Positions 1 through 8,488 of a stretch of DNA of 64,000 bases are shown here, in pieces. The notes under the pieces were generated by a model. That model made no database searches and had not been told where the DNA came from. It saw nothing but the letters and a program-made list of their open reading frames with translations. The translations under genes were made by a program, and so were the position numbers. Position 1 is the first letter of the stretch; every line of letters begins with the position of its first letter. The DNA lies in contig JAJPIO010000009.1 of the NCBI GenBank assembly GCA_021324735.1, forward strand, positions 595,341 to 659,340. Direction: 5' to 3'. Source of the stretch: Bacteroidota bacterium. Its GTDB lineage: Bacteria > Bacteroidota > Ignavibacteria > Palsa-1295.

Positions 1-372
1 ACTGACATACAGCCATACCGGATAGGTCCACTTGGCGATCTTTACATGCTTATTGTATCGTGCCCGTAAACCGCGAATGAGAGTAAGCGTCGCGAGTATC
101 GGCACGGCGGCAGCCAGAACGGTGTGTGTGCCAAGTAAGATGAAATAGATCGTTCGCGATAGTCCTTGTCCGCCAAAATGTATGACTCCAGCATTATAGT
201 GATAAACAAGATAGCTGACGAGGAAGACGATCGAGGTTGAGAACGCCGCGATCATAAGCGCCCGATGTTGCTTGATCTCTTTATGCTTAATGCGATTACG
301 AGCGATGAGCAGAAGCACCGCACTGGCACCGTTAAGTCCTGCATTGATAGCCGGAAGATCGCTTACAGTCAT
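1..372 (-). CDS. DUF420-family membrane protein (partial, 3' end outside window)
   Basis: The frame opens at an ATG at 372-370 and runs off the left edge, giving 124 visible residues. Three to four hydrophobic helices are visible, with a conserved-looking YLVYHYNAG segment and an LGTHTVLAA segment. This matches DUF420 proteins, small membrane proteins that usually sit beside haem-copper oxidase genes and are thought to help oxidase assembly. The start overlaps the SCO stop codon (ATGA), so the two are translationally coupled. Family call from sequence and context; role is inferred. Confidence 0.8.
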   Translation of the reverse strand, partial: MTVSDLPAINAGLNGASAVLLLIARNRIKHKEIKQHRALMIAAFSTSIVFLVSYLVYHYNAGVIHFGGQGLSRTIYFILLGTHTVLAAAVPILATLTLIRGLRARYNKHVKIAKWTYPVWLYVS

Positions 373-977
373 TCGCTTGTCTCGTTTTTTAGAACGTCGA
401 TATCGGCAAGGATCTGCTTTCGTGCCTCATCTTCGATACCGTAATAATATCCGCGCACCCGACCTTTTGTATCTACGAGCGCGAACTTCGGGCTGTGAAT
501 GATCGGAATATCCTGGTCTCCACCGACGGAGTCCAGCGGAAGATGGAATCCGTCCTTTGCCACACGATAGATCTCCGATGTTTTGCCCGTAAGGAAGGAC
601 CATCGCGCCGGATCGGCGTGATGTATTTCCGCGTAAGCCTTTAGTGTATCGGGCGCATCATGCTTCGGGTCGACACTGATGGATGCAAGGCGAATATCGG
701 GCTGGTCCTTGAGTGCTGTTTGCAGTGCGAACATTTTCGAGGTCATGATCGGACAGACGCTGCCGCAATGAGTAAAGATCATATCAGCGACCCAGATGTG
801 ACCTGCATAATTTTTGAGCGTAACCGGAGAGCCGTTCTGATCGATAAGCGAAAAATTAGGTAAGGCACCATAATCGACCAACGTTCTGGTTGGCTTCGAC
901 AATTTCGCGATGGAAAGCCCAACAATGAGGAGGAGGGAAGCTCCGAACAGACCCCAAAGAAGAGTACGAGACTTCAT
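369..977 (-). CDS. SCO1/SenC-type copper chaperone
   Basis: A 202-residue protein with an N-terminal membrane anchor (about residues 4-26) and a thioredoxin-like periplasmic domain. The copper ligands of the SCO family are present: CGSVC (Cys71 and Cys75) and a distal His161 in the segment IIHSPK. SCO proteins deliver copper to the CuA site of cytochrome c oxidase. I chose the ATG at 977 because the anchor follows immediately; a GTG at 1016 would add 13 residues. It lies in a minus-strand cluster after oxidase subunit III and overlaps the DUF420 start. Confidence 0.9.
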   Translation of the reverse strand: MKSRTLLWGLFGASLLLIVGLSIAKLSKPTRTLVDYGALPNFSLIDQNGSPVTLKNYAGHIWVADMIFTHCGSVCPIMTSKMFALQTALKDQPDIRLASISVDPKHDAPDTLKAYAEIHHADPARWSFLTGKTSEIYRVAKDGFHLPLDSVGGDQDIPIIHSPKFALVDTKGRVRGYYYGIEDEARKQILADIDVLKNETSE

Positions 978-1040
978 AATGCAAGCGACTTCGTTCAGCC
1001 GCTTAACACTAATCACTCCCAGACAGTGCGATTTAGAATG

Positions 1041-1637
1041 CTATAGGTAAATAACTCCGAAAATGCCAAGCCAAATGACCAGCATCGCGCTGACAAAGTA
1101 AGAAAGATGGAGGTAACTCAGCGCGGAACGTGTATAACGACGCCAGTGAAGAGTCCAGCGGTACTTGCTGAGAATGTAGACCATGCAGGCAAGAATGTGT
1201 AAATGAAACACACCCGTAACGAGAAAATAAATACCGCCGAATACCGTCCGAACAGGGATGCCATTGGAAAGTAAGCTTTCCCATTCGAGCGCATTCAGGA
1301 CCAGAAATCCTGCAAGTGCAATGACCGCGACGAGCAGAGATGCTCGCATACTCTTGAGAGCATTACGGTTCTGCATGATAACGCTGATTCCCAACAAAAT
1401 TGCTGCGGCCGCTAAACAAATGATGCTACGGGCCACAAGGGCAGTGTGGAGATGAGGCAGATCGGCAGGTGGCCAGGTCGTTGCACCGCCGCGCAGTACA
1501 AAGTACGCTCCGACGAGTCCGGCGAAGATCATCGCATCCACCGCCAAGCCGATAAAGAATAGAAATCGGCTATTGTCGATGAGCGCCTGTGGGCCACCCG
1601 TTACGAGCCCCGGCTGTTCGAATAGCGTCTCCGACAT
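1041..1637 (-). CDS. ctaE: Cytochrome c oxidase subunit III
   Basis: A 198-residue protein with about five membrane helices. The segments WPPADLPHL, LNALEWESLL and GVFHLHILACMVY match haem-copper oxidase subunit III of the short bacterial type, including the conserved Glu in the ALEWE region and the His-rich GVFHLH helix. Subunit III stabilises the oxidase core and its oxygen channel. Subunits I and II are not in the window and may lie beyond the left edge. The gene sits 63 bases upstream of the SCO gene on the same strand. Confidence 0.88.
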   Translation of the reverse strand: MSETLFEQPGLVTGGPQALIDNSRFLFFIGLAVDAMIFAGLVGAYFVLRGGATTWPPADLPHLHTALVARSIICLAAAAILLGISVIMQNRNALKSMRASLLVAVIALAGFLVLNALEWESLLSNGIPVRTVFGGIYFLVTGVFHLHILACMVYILSKYRWTLHWRRYTRSALSYLHLSYFVSAMLVIWLGIFGVIYL

Positions 1638-1972
1638 AGATCCGTGCTGAGTCCTTCCTAAGTGCTCAGAGCTATATGATTACGAGATGCGGCGCTGTAC
1701 TAAGTACTAGAGTGAAAGCTGCAACCTGGTGTCGGTGGTCTCCTTAGCTGCAACCTCAATGAAAAATTATGAAGTTCCACCACTAAATAAGACACCGTAC
1801 AATGGCAAATTATAAGCACCATTAATGCCAAACGGGAAGAAAGAGAAAAAGCCGAACGTGCTAAGTCCTGGTCATAATACTGAGTCCTACGTTCGGATAT
1901 GGCGGTCGCAAGAGAGAAAACTTACATAACCTTGGGAATACTAAGCACTTAAGGACTCAGAACGTAGCACTT
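1638..1972. other. Intergenic region with repeated CTRAGTNCT-like words
   Basis: No credible gene in 335 bases. The same degenerate word recurs: CTGAGTCCTT at 1647, CTAAGTGCT at 1658, CTAAGTACT near 1703, CTAAGTCCT at 1861, CTGAGTCCT at 1880, CTAAGCACTT at 1941 and its complement AAGGACTCAG at 1951. The outermost sites (1647-1669 and 1941-1960) are near-identical inverted copies. AGCTGCAACCT also occurs twice about 23 bases apart (near 1715 and 1747). It separates ctaB from the subunit III gene and may carry a promoter or operator for the latter. Confidence 0.45.
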
Positions 1973-2878
1973 TTACGCTTTATCGATCACCATCAGCGCC
2001 AGGAGGACCGGCAGATAGATGATCGAGGCAAAGAGAAGCTGTTTTGCAGAAGTATTCGTGCGAAGCATTGCCGTGCGGATGGCAGCGATCGCGAAGCCAA
2101 TTCCAAGCAGGATTGCACCAGCAAAATAAACAGGACCGGTCAGGTGCAATAAGGTCGGCATAAAGCTAACCGGGATGAGGGCCAATGTATAACTCAATAC
2201 CTGAAATGCCACGCGTGTGCCTTCGGGGTCGATCACAGTAAGCATCGGAAACCCTGCGCGAGCGTAGTCCTTCCGGTACATCCAGGCGATCGCAAGAAAG
2301 TGTGGTATTTGCCACAAGAATAGAATGGCGAAGAGCGACCACCCTCCAATGCCGATCTCGTTTCGGACGGCAGCCCAGCCGATTAGGATCGGAAATGCGC
2401 CCGGGAAAGCACCGATCAGTGTTGCGAGATGGGTCTTCTTTTTAAGCGGTGTGTAAATAAAAAGATAACCAATAAGGGTAGCCGTCGCAAGGATGGCAGG
2501 CAACGGACCCACAAATTCCGCCATATAAATAGCGCCCGCGATCGAGCAGAGAATGCCGAAGATAAGTCCGGTTAGCTGCCGCATACGCCCGGAAGGAAGG
2601 GGGCGATTTTCTGTACGACGCATCATCGCATCGACATCCATTTCGAGCACTTGGTTGAGTGCACCGCCGCCGCACGTAACGAGTGCTGTTGCGATCATGG
2701 TATGAATGAAGAGCGTCAGATCGAATGTCTTCGATGCTAGCCAGAACGACGTAGCCGTCGTAAGCAGTGAATAAAAACCGATGCCAGGTTTGGTGAGGTC
2801 ATAGAAATCGCGCAGCAATTGCCGCCATTCGAAGGATGGCGACGGATCAGGAAGTGTCGGATTTGCTGCGCTATTCAT
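1973..2878 (-). CDS. ctaB: Protoheme IX farnesyltransferase (haem O synthase)
   Basis: A 301-residue UbiA-family prenyltransferase with about nine membrane helices. The first Asp-rich motif is clear (residues 75-98, NQVLEMDVDAMMRRTENRP), and a second polar loop follows around YRKDYARAGFPML. The enzyme adds a farnesyl group to protoheme to make haem O for the terminal oxidase. Its ATG starts on the base after the ctaA stop, so the two are co-transcribed and form a haem O/haem A pathway pair. Confidence 0.95.
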   Translation of the reverse strand: MNSAANPTLPDPSPSFEWRQLLRDFYDLTKPGIGFYSLLTTATSFWLASKTFDLTLFIHTMIATALVTCGGGALNQVLEMDVDAMMRRTENRPLPSGRMRQLTGLIFGILCSIAGAIYMAEFVGPLPAILATATLIGYLFIYTPLKKKTHLATLIGAFPGAFPILIGWAAVRNEIGIGGWSLFAILFLWQIPHFLAIAWMYRKDYARAGFPMLTVIDPEGTRVAFQVLSYTLALIPVSFMPTLLHLTGPVYFAGAILLGIGFAIAAIRTAMLRTNTSAKQLLFASIIYLPVLLALMVIDKA

Positions 2879-3916
2879 TTATGCTTTAGCTCCTGCGATC
2901 GCAGCGGTCGTCGTAACTTTTCCAGCGTCATGCGCCGCATACACATGCCAACTTAAGATCATAATATACGTCATCGTGCCCAGGATCGCTGCGCCGCACG
3001 ATACATGCAGCGTGGTCGGCGTTACTGCTTTCTGTGTCCAGATCGTAATGGCACCGAGCGTTATCTGGACGCCTAATAAGAACATTGCAAGAAGTGTTGC
3101 AACTGCCAGGCGACGATTCTTCGAATGATATCGAAAGACAATTCGCGCTGTCGTGAAGGTTAACAGTGTAACGAGAAACGCACCGACGCGAGTATGCAGG
3201 AAATTGATCACAGTTCCGAATGACGTAAAGTCGGGGACCAAGCCGCCATTTGGCGCGAGCGGAAATGTTGGGATTGCAAGCCCGGAGAACGTATGCCGCA
3301 TCCAGGCGCCGACGATCAATTGTGTAAAGATAACGATCACTGTAATAAGGGAAAGCATTCGCACCCCAAAGCGACTGGGTTCGATGATCTTCGTCGATGT
3401 TTCTTCCCAACGCTTACCGGTTACCATTGCAATTGCGAGTGAAAGGCAGAAGACCGCCTGACCAAGCCCGGCATGAGCGCTCGAAACGGCTGGAGGAAGA
3501 TACAGGAGCACCGTCATTCCGCCAAGAATTCCTTGTAAAATAACGCCGCCCAATGCAAGCCATCCCAGGCGTTTTACCCACGATCGTGTTTCATATCGCT
3601 GTAAAAGAAAAGCTTGTACCAATATCAATAATCCAACGAACGAAGCAAATAGGCGGTGCGTGTGCTCGTAGAAGATATTGCCGATCCAGTCCTTCATCGG
3701 GAAGGTGAACATGTTCCAGCCATAGCTGGTCGGCCAATCCGGCACGGAAAGTCCGGCTTGATGGCTGGTTACGAGTCCGCCAATAAAAAGAAGGAGGAAG
3801 CAGCAGGCGGCGGTCAGAAGTGCAAAGCGGTGCAGCCACGGATTGTATCGAAGGTCGTTCGACGAGGCCATACCGACAGTAGCAGAGTTGTTCGGCATAA
3901 TAAAGGAGGCGTTCAT
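2879..3916 (-). CDS. ctaA: Haem A synthase (COX15/CtaA family)
   Basis: A 345-residue membrane protein with eight predicted helices and the paired-His pattern of CtaA/COX15: EHTHR (His85, His87), SSAHAG (His148), HTRVG (His241) and TTLHVS (His304), which ligate haem in the two four-helix halves. The product oxidises the C8 methyl of haem O to give haem A. It lies directly upstream of ctaB. Met7 or Met16 are possible alternative starts; the ATG at 3916 is used here. Confidence 0.93.
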   Translation of the reverse strand: MNASFIMPNNSATVGMASSNDLRYNPWLHRFALLTAACCFLLLFIGGLVTSHQAGLSVPDWPTSYGWNMFTFPMKDWIGNIFYEHTHRLFASFVGLLILVQAFLLQRYETRSWVKRLGWLALGGVILQGILGGMTVLLYLPPAVSSAHAGLGQAVFCLSLAIAMVTGKRWEETSTKIIEPSRFGVRMLSLITVIVIFTQLIVGAWMRHTFSGLAIPTFPLAPNGGLVPDFTSFGTVINFLHTRVGAFLVTLLTFTTARIVFRYHSKNRRLAVATLLAMFLLGVQITLGAITIWTQKAVTPTTLHVSCGAAILGTMTYIMILSWHVYAAHDAGKVTTTAAIAGAKA

Positions 3917-4015
3917 GATGCGGCCCGACGTGACGAGGATGACCGCGAACGCATACGTTGCAAGGCGCGCGAAAAACGTGTGAAATTAGGGTGAAATTCC
4001 CTCAGCATTTTGGGG

Positions 4016-4768
4016 CTACCGTGCAGTGATGCTAAAATCGGCCCTTTGCGTCTCTTTGGCCTTGACCGAGATCTTCTTTGTTTCTACGACAGCATTGTCG
4101 CTTCCGGTGGTGGATTCATGCCACAATTCCAGCGTATAATCGCCCGGTGGTACCCCTTTGATCTCGAAATGTCCGGTCGAATCGGACACTGCGAAAAAGG
4201 GATGTGGCACGACACCAATGTAGCAGTTCATCCAGCCGTGCACATCACACTTGATCGTCTTGATACCTGGAGTCTCGAAGTGTGAAGACATCGGGGCCAT
4301 ACCTTGCGGGAAGATACGATTAAAGCTTTCGCCAACAGATGCGGACGTTAGATGGACATTGTGCAACGTGCTATCGCTATTCAGGACTTCCAGCGGCTGG
4401 CCGAGTATGAGTCCCATGACGTGTGGCTTATAAACGCAGTGCCGTTGATCGAGCAGGGCGGGCGAAGTTGGTATGGTATACTTCTTATTGTCAAGGCCAT
4501 CTTTAATATAGATAAAGGCATTGGCAACCTTACCGTTGTTTACGATCCAATGCTGCGCCGTAACGGAGGCACGGTCGCATCCGACGTTATCGCCGCATAG
4601 AAATGTTTGTGGTGCCGGACATGGACCCTCAAGAATAACAGTACCGGAAATCGTCCCTCCATTGGTGGAGTCAATGGCCATTCCCACCTGGGAATTTGCT
4701 GAATCCTTGTGTGAACATGCACACAGAACTAACAATAAACTTATGGCAGCAAGAAATCTGGTTGACAT
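4016..4768 (-). CDS. Lipoprotein with amicyanin-type copper domain and Ig-like (CnaB-like) tail
   Basis: A 250-residue lipoprotein with signal peptide and lipobox LCAC (Cys18). Residues 120-190 look like a cupredoxin: LHNVH (His136, His139), then CDVHGWM giving Cys174-X2-His177-X2-Met180, the ligand spacing of amicyanin-type blue copper proteins. The last 50 residues (GHFEIKGVPPGDYTLELWHE) resemble a carboxypeptidase-regulatory or CnaB-like beta-sandwich. The gene lies just upstream of ctaA on the same strand, so an electron-carrier or copper role in the oxidase pathway is plausible but inferred. Confidence 0.7.
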   Translation of the reverse strand: MSTRFLAAISLLLVLCACSHKDSANSQVGMAIDSTNGGTISGTVILEGPCPAPQTFLCGDNVGCDRASVTAQHWIVNNGKVANAFIYIKDGLDNKKYTIPTSPALLDQRHCVYKPHVMGLILGQPLEVLNSDSTLHNVHLTSASVGESFNRIFPQGMAPMSSHFETPGIKTIKCDVHGWMNCYIGVVPHPFFAVSDSTGHFEIKGVPPGDYTLELWHESTTGSDNAVVETKKISVKAKETQRADFSITAR

Positions 4769-4867
4769 ACGGCGACATAAAGGATTGCGACACGGCTACA
4801 AACGAGCTACACCGCTATTAGTTTGCGTTCGACTGAACTTTAATCGTTTTTGTTTGGCTCTCTCGGC

Positions 4868-5725
4868 ATGTTTCAAAGAGACCAGCGCCTAAACGATGCT
4901 TATGCTTATTGCCGCCAAATAGCGCTCGGTCATTACGAAAATTTTCCAGTTGCTTCGATACTGATCCCTGGCCGTCTCCGCCCACATATCTTTGCACTGT
5001 ATGCGTTCATGAGAACGGCGGATGATTTTGTCGATCTGCCGCATCGATCTTCCGAAGAACGCTTACAACTTCTTTCCGACTGGCGCGGCCAGCTTATGGA
5101 TGCGATGAATGATGTTGTGCCCCATCATCCTATTTTTCTCGCATTGCAAACTACAATGCGAACGTTCGATCTCGATTATGGGCTGCTGCATCTGTTGCTC
5201 GATGCGTTCGAATTCGATGCAAGAGGGAATGTCCACTTTGATAGCTACGATGACCTTCACTGGTATACCAAACGATCGGCAGAGCCGGTAGGCCAACTGG
5301 TGCTGGCCTTGTTCGGCTATAAGGATAGTGAGCGGATCGAGTGGTCGAATGACATATGCACCGCACTTCAGCTCATTAATTTTCTACAGGATGCTCAAGA
5401 CGATCTAAAGAACGGACGTTGTTATTTCCCGAGAGAAGATTACGAGCAGTTCGATATATCATCCTATAATGAACTTTCCACTGCAGCTTGTGGCGATGAG
5501 CTAATTCGTTTCGAATGTGAACGTATAAACAAGCTTCTGGATAGCGGCAAGCAGTTACCCCAAAGCGTCGACGGAAGATTACGATGGGAGTTACGCGCCA
5601 CACTTGGCGGAGCTAACATAATGCTAAAAAAAATTAGACGCATGGGTGCTGAAGTATTTTGGCAGCGGCCTAAACTTTCCGCGCTCGAAAAAAGTCAGAT
5701 CCTTTTCGCCGGTCGTGGATATTAA
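4868..5725 (+). CDS. hpnC: Presqualene-diphosphate/squalene synthase family protein HpnC
   Basis: A 285-residue all-helical trans-prenyltransferase. Both Asp-rich motifs of the squalene/phytoene synthase family are present: DDFVD (residues 52-56) and DAQDD (175-179) followed by KNGRCYFP. In the HpnC/HpnD/HpnE route two farnesyl diphosphates become presqualene diphosphate and hydroxysqualene, then squalene for hopanoids. The weak TTG at 4850 is an alternative start; I used the ATG at 4868. The 3' end overlaps hpnD. HpnC versus HpnD is assigned from gene order and motif type. Confidence 0.85.
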   Translation: MFQRDQRLNDAYAYCRQIALGHYENFPVASILIPGRLRPHIFALYAFMRTADDFVDLPHRSSEERLQLLSDWRGQLMDAMNDVVPHHPIFLALQTTMRTFDLDYGLLHLLLDAFEFDARGNVHFDSYDDLHWYTKRSAEPVGQLVLALFGYKDSERIEWSNDICTALQLINFLQDAQDDLKNGRCYFPREDYEQFDISSYNELSTAACGDELIRFECERINKLLDSGKQLPQSVDGRLRWELRATLGGANIMLKKIRRMGAEVFWQRPKLSALEKSQILFAGRGY

Positions 5726-6596
5726 CGGCTTCTCTGCTGTTGCACGAAAAATATCGCCCAATCTGGTGGCATCACAACGCAGCAATTTCTTTTACTCGTT
5801 TTCCTTTCTTCCGCGAGCGCAGCGGGAAGCGATGCACCGCATTTACGATTTTTGTCGGTATACCGATGATCTCGTAGACGAAGGAGAAGCCACTATAAGT
5901 GAAGAAGAAAAGCGTGCTCGGCTAAACGAATGGCGAGAGGAAGTGAAAGCGTGTTATACTGGGGCGCCTTCTCATCCTATTTTGCTGGCGTTACAGGGGG
6001 CTATCAATCTGTTCGAAATACCTCAGGAATATCTTCTTACCCTTGTGGATGGCGTGGAGATGGACCTCACCAAGAACCGTTACACGACCTTTGAAGAGCT
6101 GCAGCAATACTGTTATGCAGTGGCGAGTGTGGTAGGGCTTATCTCGATACAAGTCTTTGGATATAAAGAAGAGGAAACACGAGAGTATGCTATAAACCTC
6201 GGTTACGCTCTCCAACTCACGAACATTCTTCGCGATGTCCCGGTCGACGCCGCAAAAGGCCGCATTTATCTGCCTCAGGCAGATCTTCGCCAGTTTAGCT
6301 ATACCGATGAAGACGTCTTCCATAAACGTTATGACCGCAGGTTTGTTGAGCTAATGAAGTTCGAAGCATCCAGGGCAAAAGGGTTTTATTCAACAGCTCA
6401 CTCCTTCTTACGAAAGGAAGATCAGGCCCGCATGTTTCCGGCAGAGATCATGGACGCTGTCTATTTTCGTCTGTTGAATAAGATCGAACAGGCAGAGTAT
6501 AACGTGTTCGATCGTCGTATTACAGTTTCGACGCCGCACAAGCTTGCGATCGCTCTAAAGTTCTGGATGAATCATCATTTCATACACGCCAAGTGA
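5715..6596 (+). CDS. hpnD: Presqualene diphosphate synthase HpnD
   Basis: A 293-residue squalene/phytoene synthase family protein with DDLVD (residues 51-55), the family signature ALQLTNILRDVPVDAAKGR (Asp174 and Asp178) and GRIYLP. HpnD couples two farnesyl diphosphates into presqualene diphosphate. Start choice is uncertain: the GTG at 5715 overlaps hpnC by 11 bases and leaves a family-like N-terminus, whereas a GTG at 5646 would add 23 residues without family resemblance. No HpnE-type dehydroxylase lies beside it. ruvC overlaps its stop codon. Confidence 0.87.
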   Translation: MDINGFSAVARKISPNLVASQRSNFFYSFSFLPRAQREAMHRIYDFCRYTDDLVDEGEATISEEEKRARLNEWREEVKACYTGAPSHPILLALQGAINLFEIPQEYLLTLVDGVEMDLTKNRYTTFEELQQYCYAVASVVGLISIQVFGYKEEETREYAINLGYALQLTNILRDVPVDAAKGRIYLPQADLRQFSYTDEDVFHKRYDRRFVELMKFEASRAKGFYSTAHSFLRKEDQARMFPAEIMDAVYFRLLNKIEQAEYNVFDRRITVSTPHKLAIALKFWMNHHFIHAK

Positions 6597-7153
6597 TAAT
6601 TCTCGGTATCGATCCTGGCACGCTGGTCACCGGCTATGGTGTGATCGAGTCTCTTCAGAAGGGTAGCAAACTCTCGCTGGTAGAATATGGCACGATCGAA
6701 TCGAAGCGCATTGCTTCGCTGCCGCTGCGATTGCGCACGATCTTTACCCGTCTTACCGCTGTCATTGAACGTGTCGAACCGGACGAACTTGCGATCGAGT
6801 CGGCCTTCTATCATAAGAATGTACAATCGACGCTGAAACTGGGGCACGCTCGGGGTGTTGCTATATTAGCAGGTATCTTAAAAGAAGTGACGGCTGCGGA
6901 GTATGCACCGCGCGAGGTCAAGCGTGCCGTTGTCGGTAACGGGAATGCCTCGAAGGACCAGGTCGAGTATATGGTGCGTGCAATGCTTGGGCTGAAAGAA
7001 TCGGATAAGAAACTGCCGGATGCCTACGATGCACTGGCCGTCGCCATCACACATGCAGCGCGCTCCGGTGGCTCGACCGCAAAAAAGTCGTGGAAAAATT
7101 GGAAACAGTTCGCGGAAGAGAATCCGGAGCGAATTCGTGGTCTAAAAGTATAG
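6593..7153 (+). CDS. ruvC: Holliday junction resolvase RuvC
   Basis: A 186-residue RNase H-fold nuclease starting MIILGIDPGT. The four acidic catalytic residues are visible at positions close to those of E. coli RuvC: Asp7, Glu69 (AIESAFYHKN), Asp143 and Asp146 (PDAYDALAVAITH). It cuts Holliday junctions symmetrically with RuvA and RuvB, which are not in this window. The GTG start overlaps the hpnD TGA (GTGA), which fixes the start. The C-terminal 30 residues are basic and longer than usual. Confidence 0.95.
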   Translation: MIILGIDPGTLVTGYGVIESLQKGSKLSLVEYGTIESKRIASLPLRLRTIFTRLTAVIERVEPDELAIESAFYHKNVQSTLKLGHARGVAILAGILKEVTAAEYAPREVKRAVVGNGNASKDQVEYMVRAMLGLKESDKKLPDAYDALAVAITHAARSGGSTAKKSWKNWKQFAEENPERIRGLKV

Positions 7154-7159
7154 GTAAGC

Positions 7160-8383
7160 ATGGGTTCAAAAAAGCGTTTTTCTTTCCCAACGGTCGTTGC
7201 GGTCTTTTCCATTTTTTATATTTCGTGTTGTACACGCCCGGCTTTTGCCCAGCTTGCCCCGCAGGACCTCACCCCCGATAGCTATGTTAAGCTACAGATC
7301 GACGACTCGTCTGAATTTTATGTCAATATACTCGGTCGTCCGTTACCCGATCGCATCATCGCCGAGACTCGGTATGGCCGTCTCGAAATTCCGTTGCGGC
7401 GCATCACGGGAGTCATCGATTATCGGTATAATTACGTACAGAAGGATGACCTGAAGCGTGACGCTTTGAAGAATGAAGCCGACGCTCAGAAGTACAACGT
7501 TACCCAATATCTTTCCCGACCCAAGATACCGGACCTTTCGAGAGTAGCAACCAAAGATCACAATCTGTTTACGGGCCATCGTTATTTGTTCGACGATAGC
7601 GCCCATGTGATCTTACAAACCGATTTCGGTACGCTCGTTTTTAAGTATCCAGATATCGATTATGTTGAGAACTGGTCGGGTGAGGGCGATCGACGCGAAA
7701 GCTTCGTAACTTCAGCGTACGTCGCTGTAAAAGATCCAATGGCTTCGCAAGATTTTTTACTTCCCACTGCCCGTGCATTCGGGGAAGGTCATGCATTTAT
7801 TTCCGATTATATGGTCGCCGGGCTTCAGCTTAATTACGGCGTGACCGATTGGATGAGCCTGAACGGTGGGGGAATCTTCGCGCCATTCTTGCCAACGACG
7901 GTAAATGCCGGTACTGCCGGTATCAAGCTAACGCCGCTCGCAAGCGATCTCTTCACTGCTGCAGCCGGATTTCAGGGAGTGTATTCGAAAGTCGTCAAGC
8001 TCAATCGTATCGCATTCCCGTATGTGGCCTTCACCTATGGTACCTGGGAATCGGAATTGACGCTCCTGGGTGGCTATGCGTGGCAAAGTAACGATTCGGC
8101 GGGCTTCGTAACGTATCCTCAGAACTCGTTCATCGGTGCCGCAGGGGATATGCGCGTTGGCGAGAACCTCAAAGTTGGGCTTGAACTCTATTTCGTTGGC
8201 GATTTTGGTATCGTGCCGACGGTCTTCTCGGTCCGCTATTTTGAGAATGATTTCACGATCGATGCAGCGGTAGTTTTTTCGCTATACAAAGCAGGGGCGA
8301 GCAGCATGAAAACGTTGGGCGAATATGTGTTCAACACCAGTTTCGATGTGATACCGATGGTGAGTGGATCGTATCATTTTTGA
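7160..8383 (+). CDS. Exported protein with predicted outer-membrane beta-barrel
   Basis: A 407-residue protein with a signal peptide ending near AFAQ (residue 30). The first third carries an LQTDFGTLVFKYPDIDYVE-type strand segment similar to short conserved modules in secreted proteins of this group. From residue 200 on, alternating Gly/aromatic stretches (AGLQLNYGVTDWMSLNGGG and similar) fit an outer-membrane barrel, although the last residue is Phe after a short strand. No enzyme motif is seen. It follows ruvC by 6 bases and ends at a tandem repeat and terminator. Confidence 0.6.
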   Translation: MGSKKRFSFPTVVAVFSIFYISCCTRPAFAQLAPQDLTPDSYVKLQIDDSSEFYVNILGRPLPDRIIAETRYGRLEIPLRRITGVIDYRYNYVQKDDLKRDALKNEADAQKYNVTQYLSRPKIPDLSRVATKDHNLFTGHRYLFDDSAHVILQTDFGTLVFKYPDIDYVENWSGEGDRRESFVTSAYVAVKDPMASQDFLLPTARAFGEGHAFISDYMVAGLQLNYGVTDWMSLNGGGIFAPFLPTTVNAGTAGIKLTPLASDLFTAAAGFQGVYSKVVKLNRIAFPYVAFTYGTWESELTLLGGYAWQSNDSAGFVTYPQNSFIGAAGDMRVGENLKVGLELYFVGDFGIVPTVFSVRYFENDFTIDAAVVFSLYKAGASSMKTLGEYVFNTSFDVIPMVSGSYHF

Positions 8384-8430
8384 AGCGCAAGCTAAAGCGC
8401 AAGCTAAAGCGCAAGCTAAAGCATGCGCTA
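8383..8430. repeat. 12-bp tandem repeat, three perfect copies plus one decayed
   Basis: AAGCGCAAGCTA is repeated head to tail at 8383, 8395 and 8407, followed by a changed copy AAGCATGCGCTA at 8419-8430. The array starts at the last base of the upstream stop codon and ends one base before the terminator stem. Confidence 0.95.
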
Positions 8431-8431
8431 C

Positions 8432-8465
8432 AAAAAAGCCCTCCGCAATGCGGAGGGCTTTTTGA
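8432..8465. terminator. Bidirectional intrinsic terminator
   Basis: A stem GCCCTCCGC / GCGGAGGGC with loop AAT is flanked by an A-run on the left and a T-run on the right, so it can stop transcription from both converging genes (the barrel protein at 7160-8383 and the T9SS protein at 8489-9001). Confidence 0.92.
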
Positions 8466-8488
8466 CAAGAATAAGTAACAAAGGGGGA

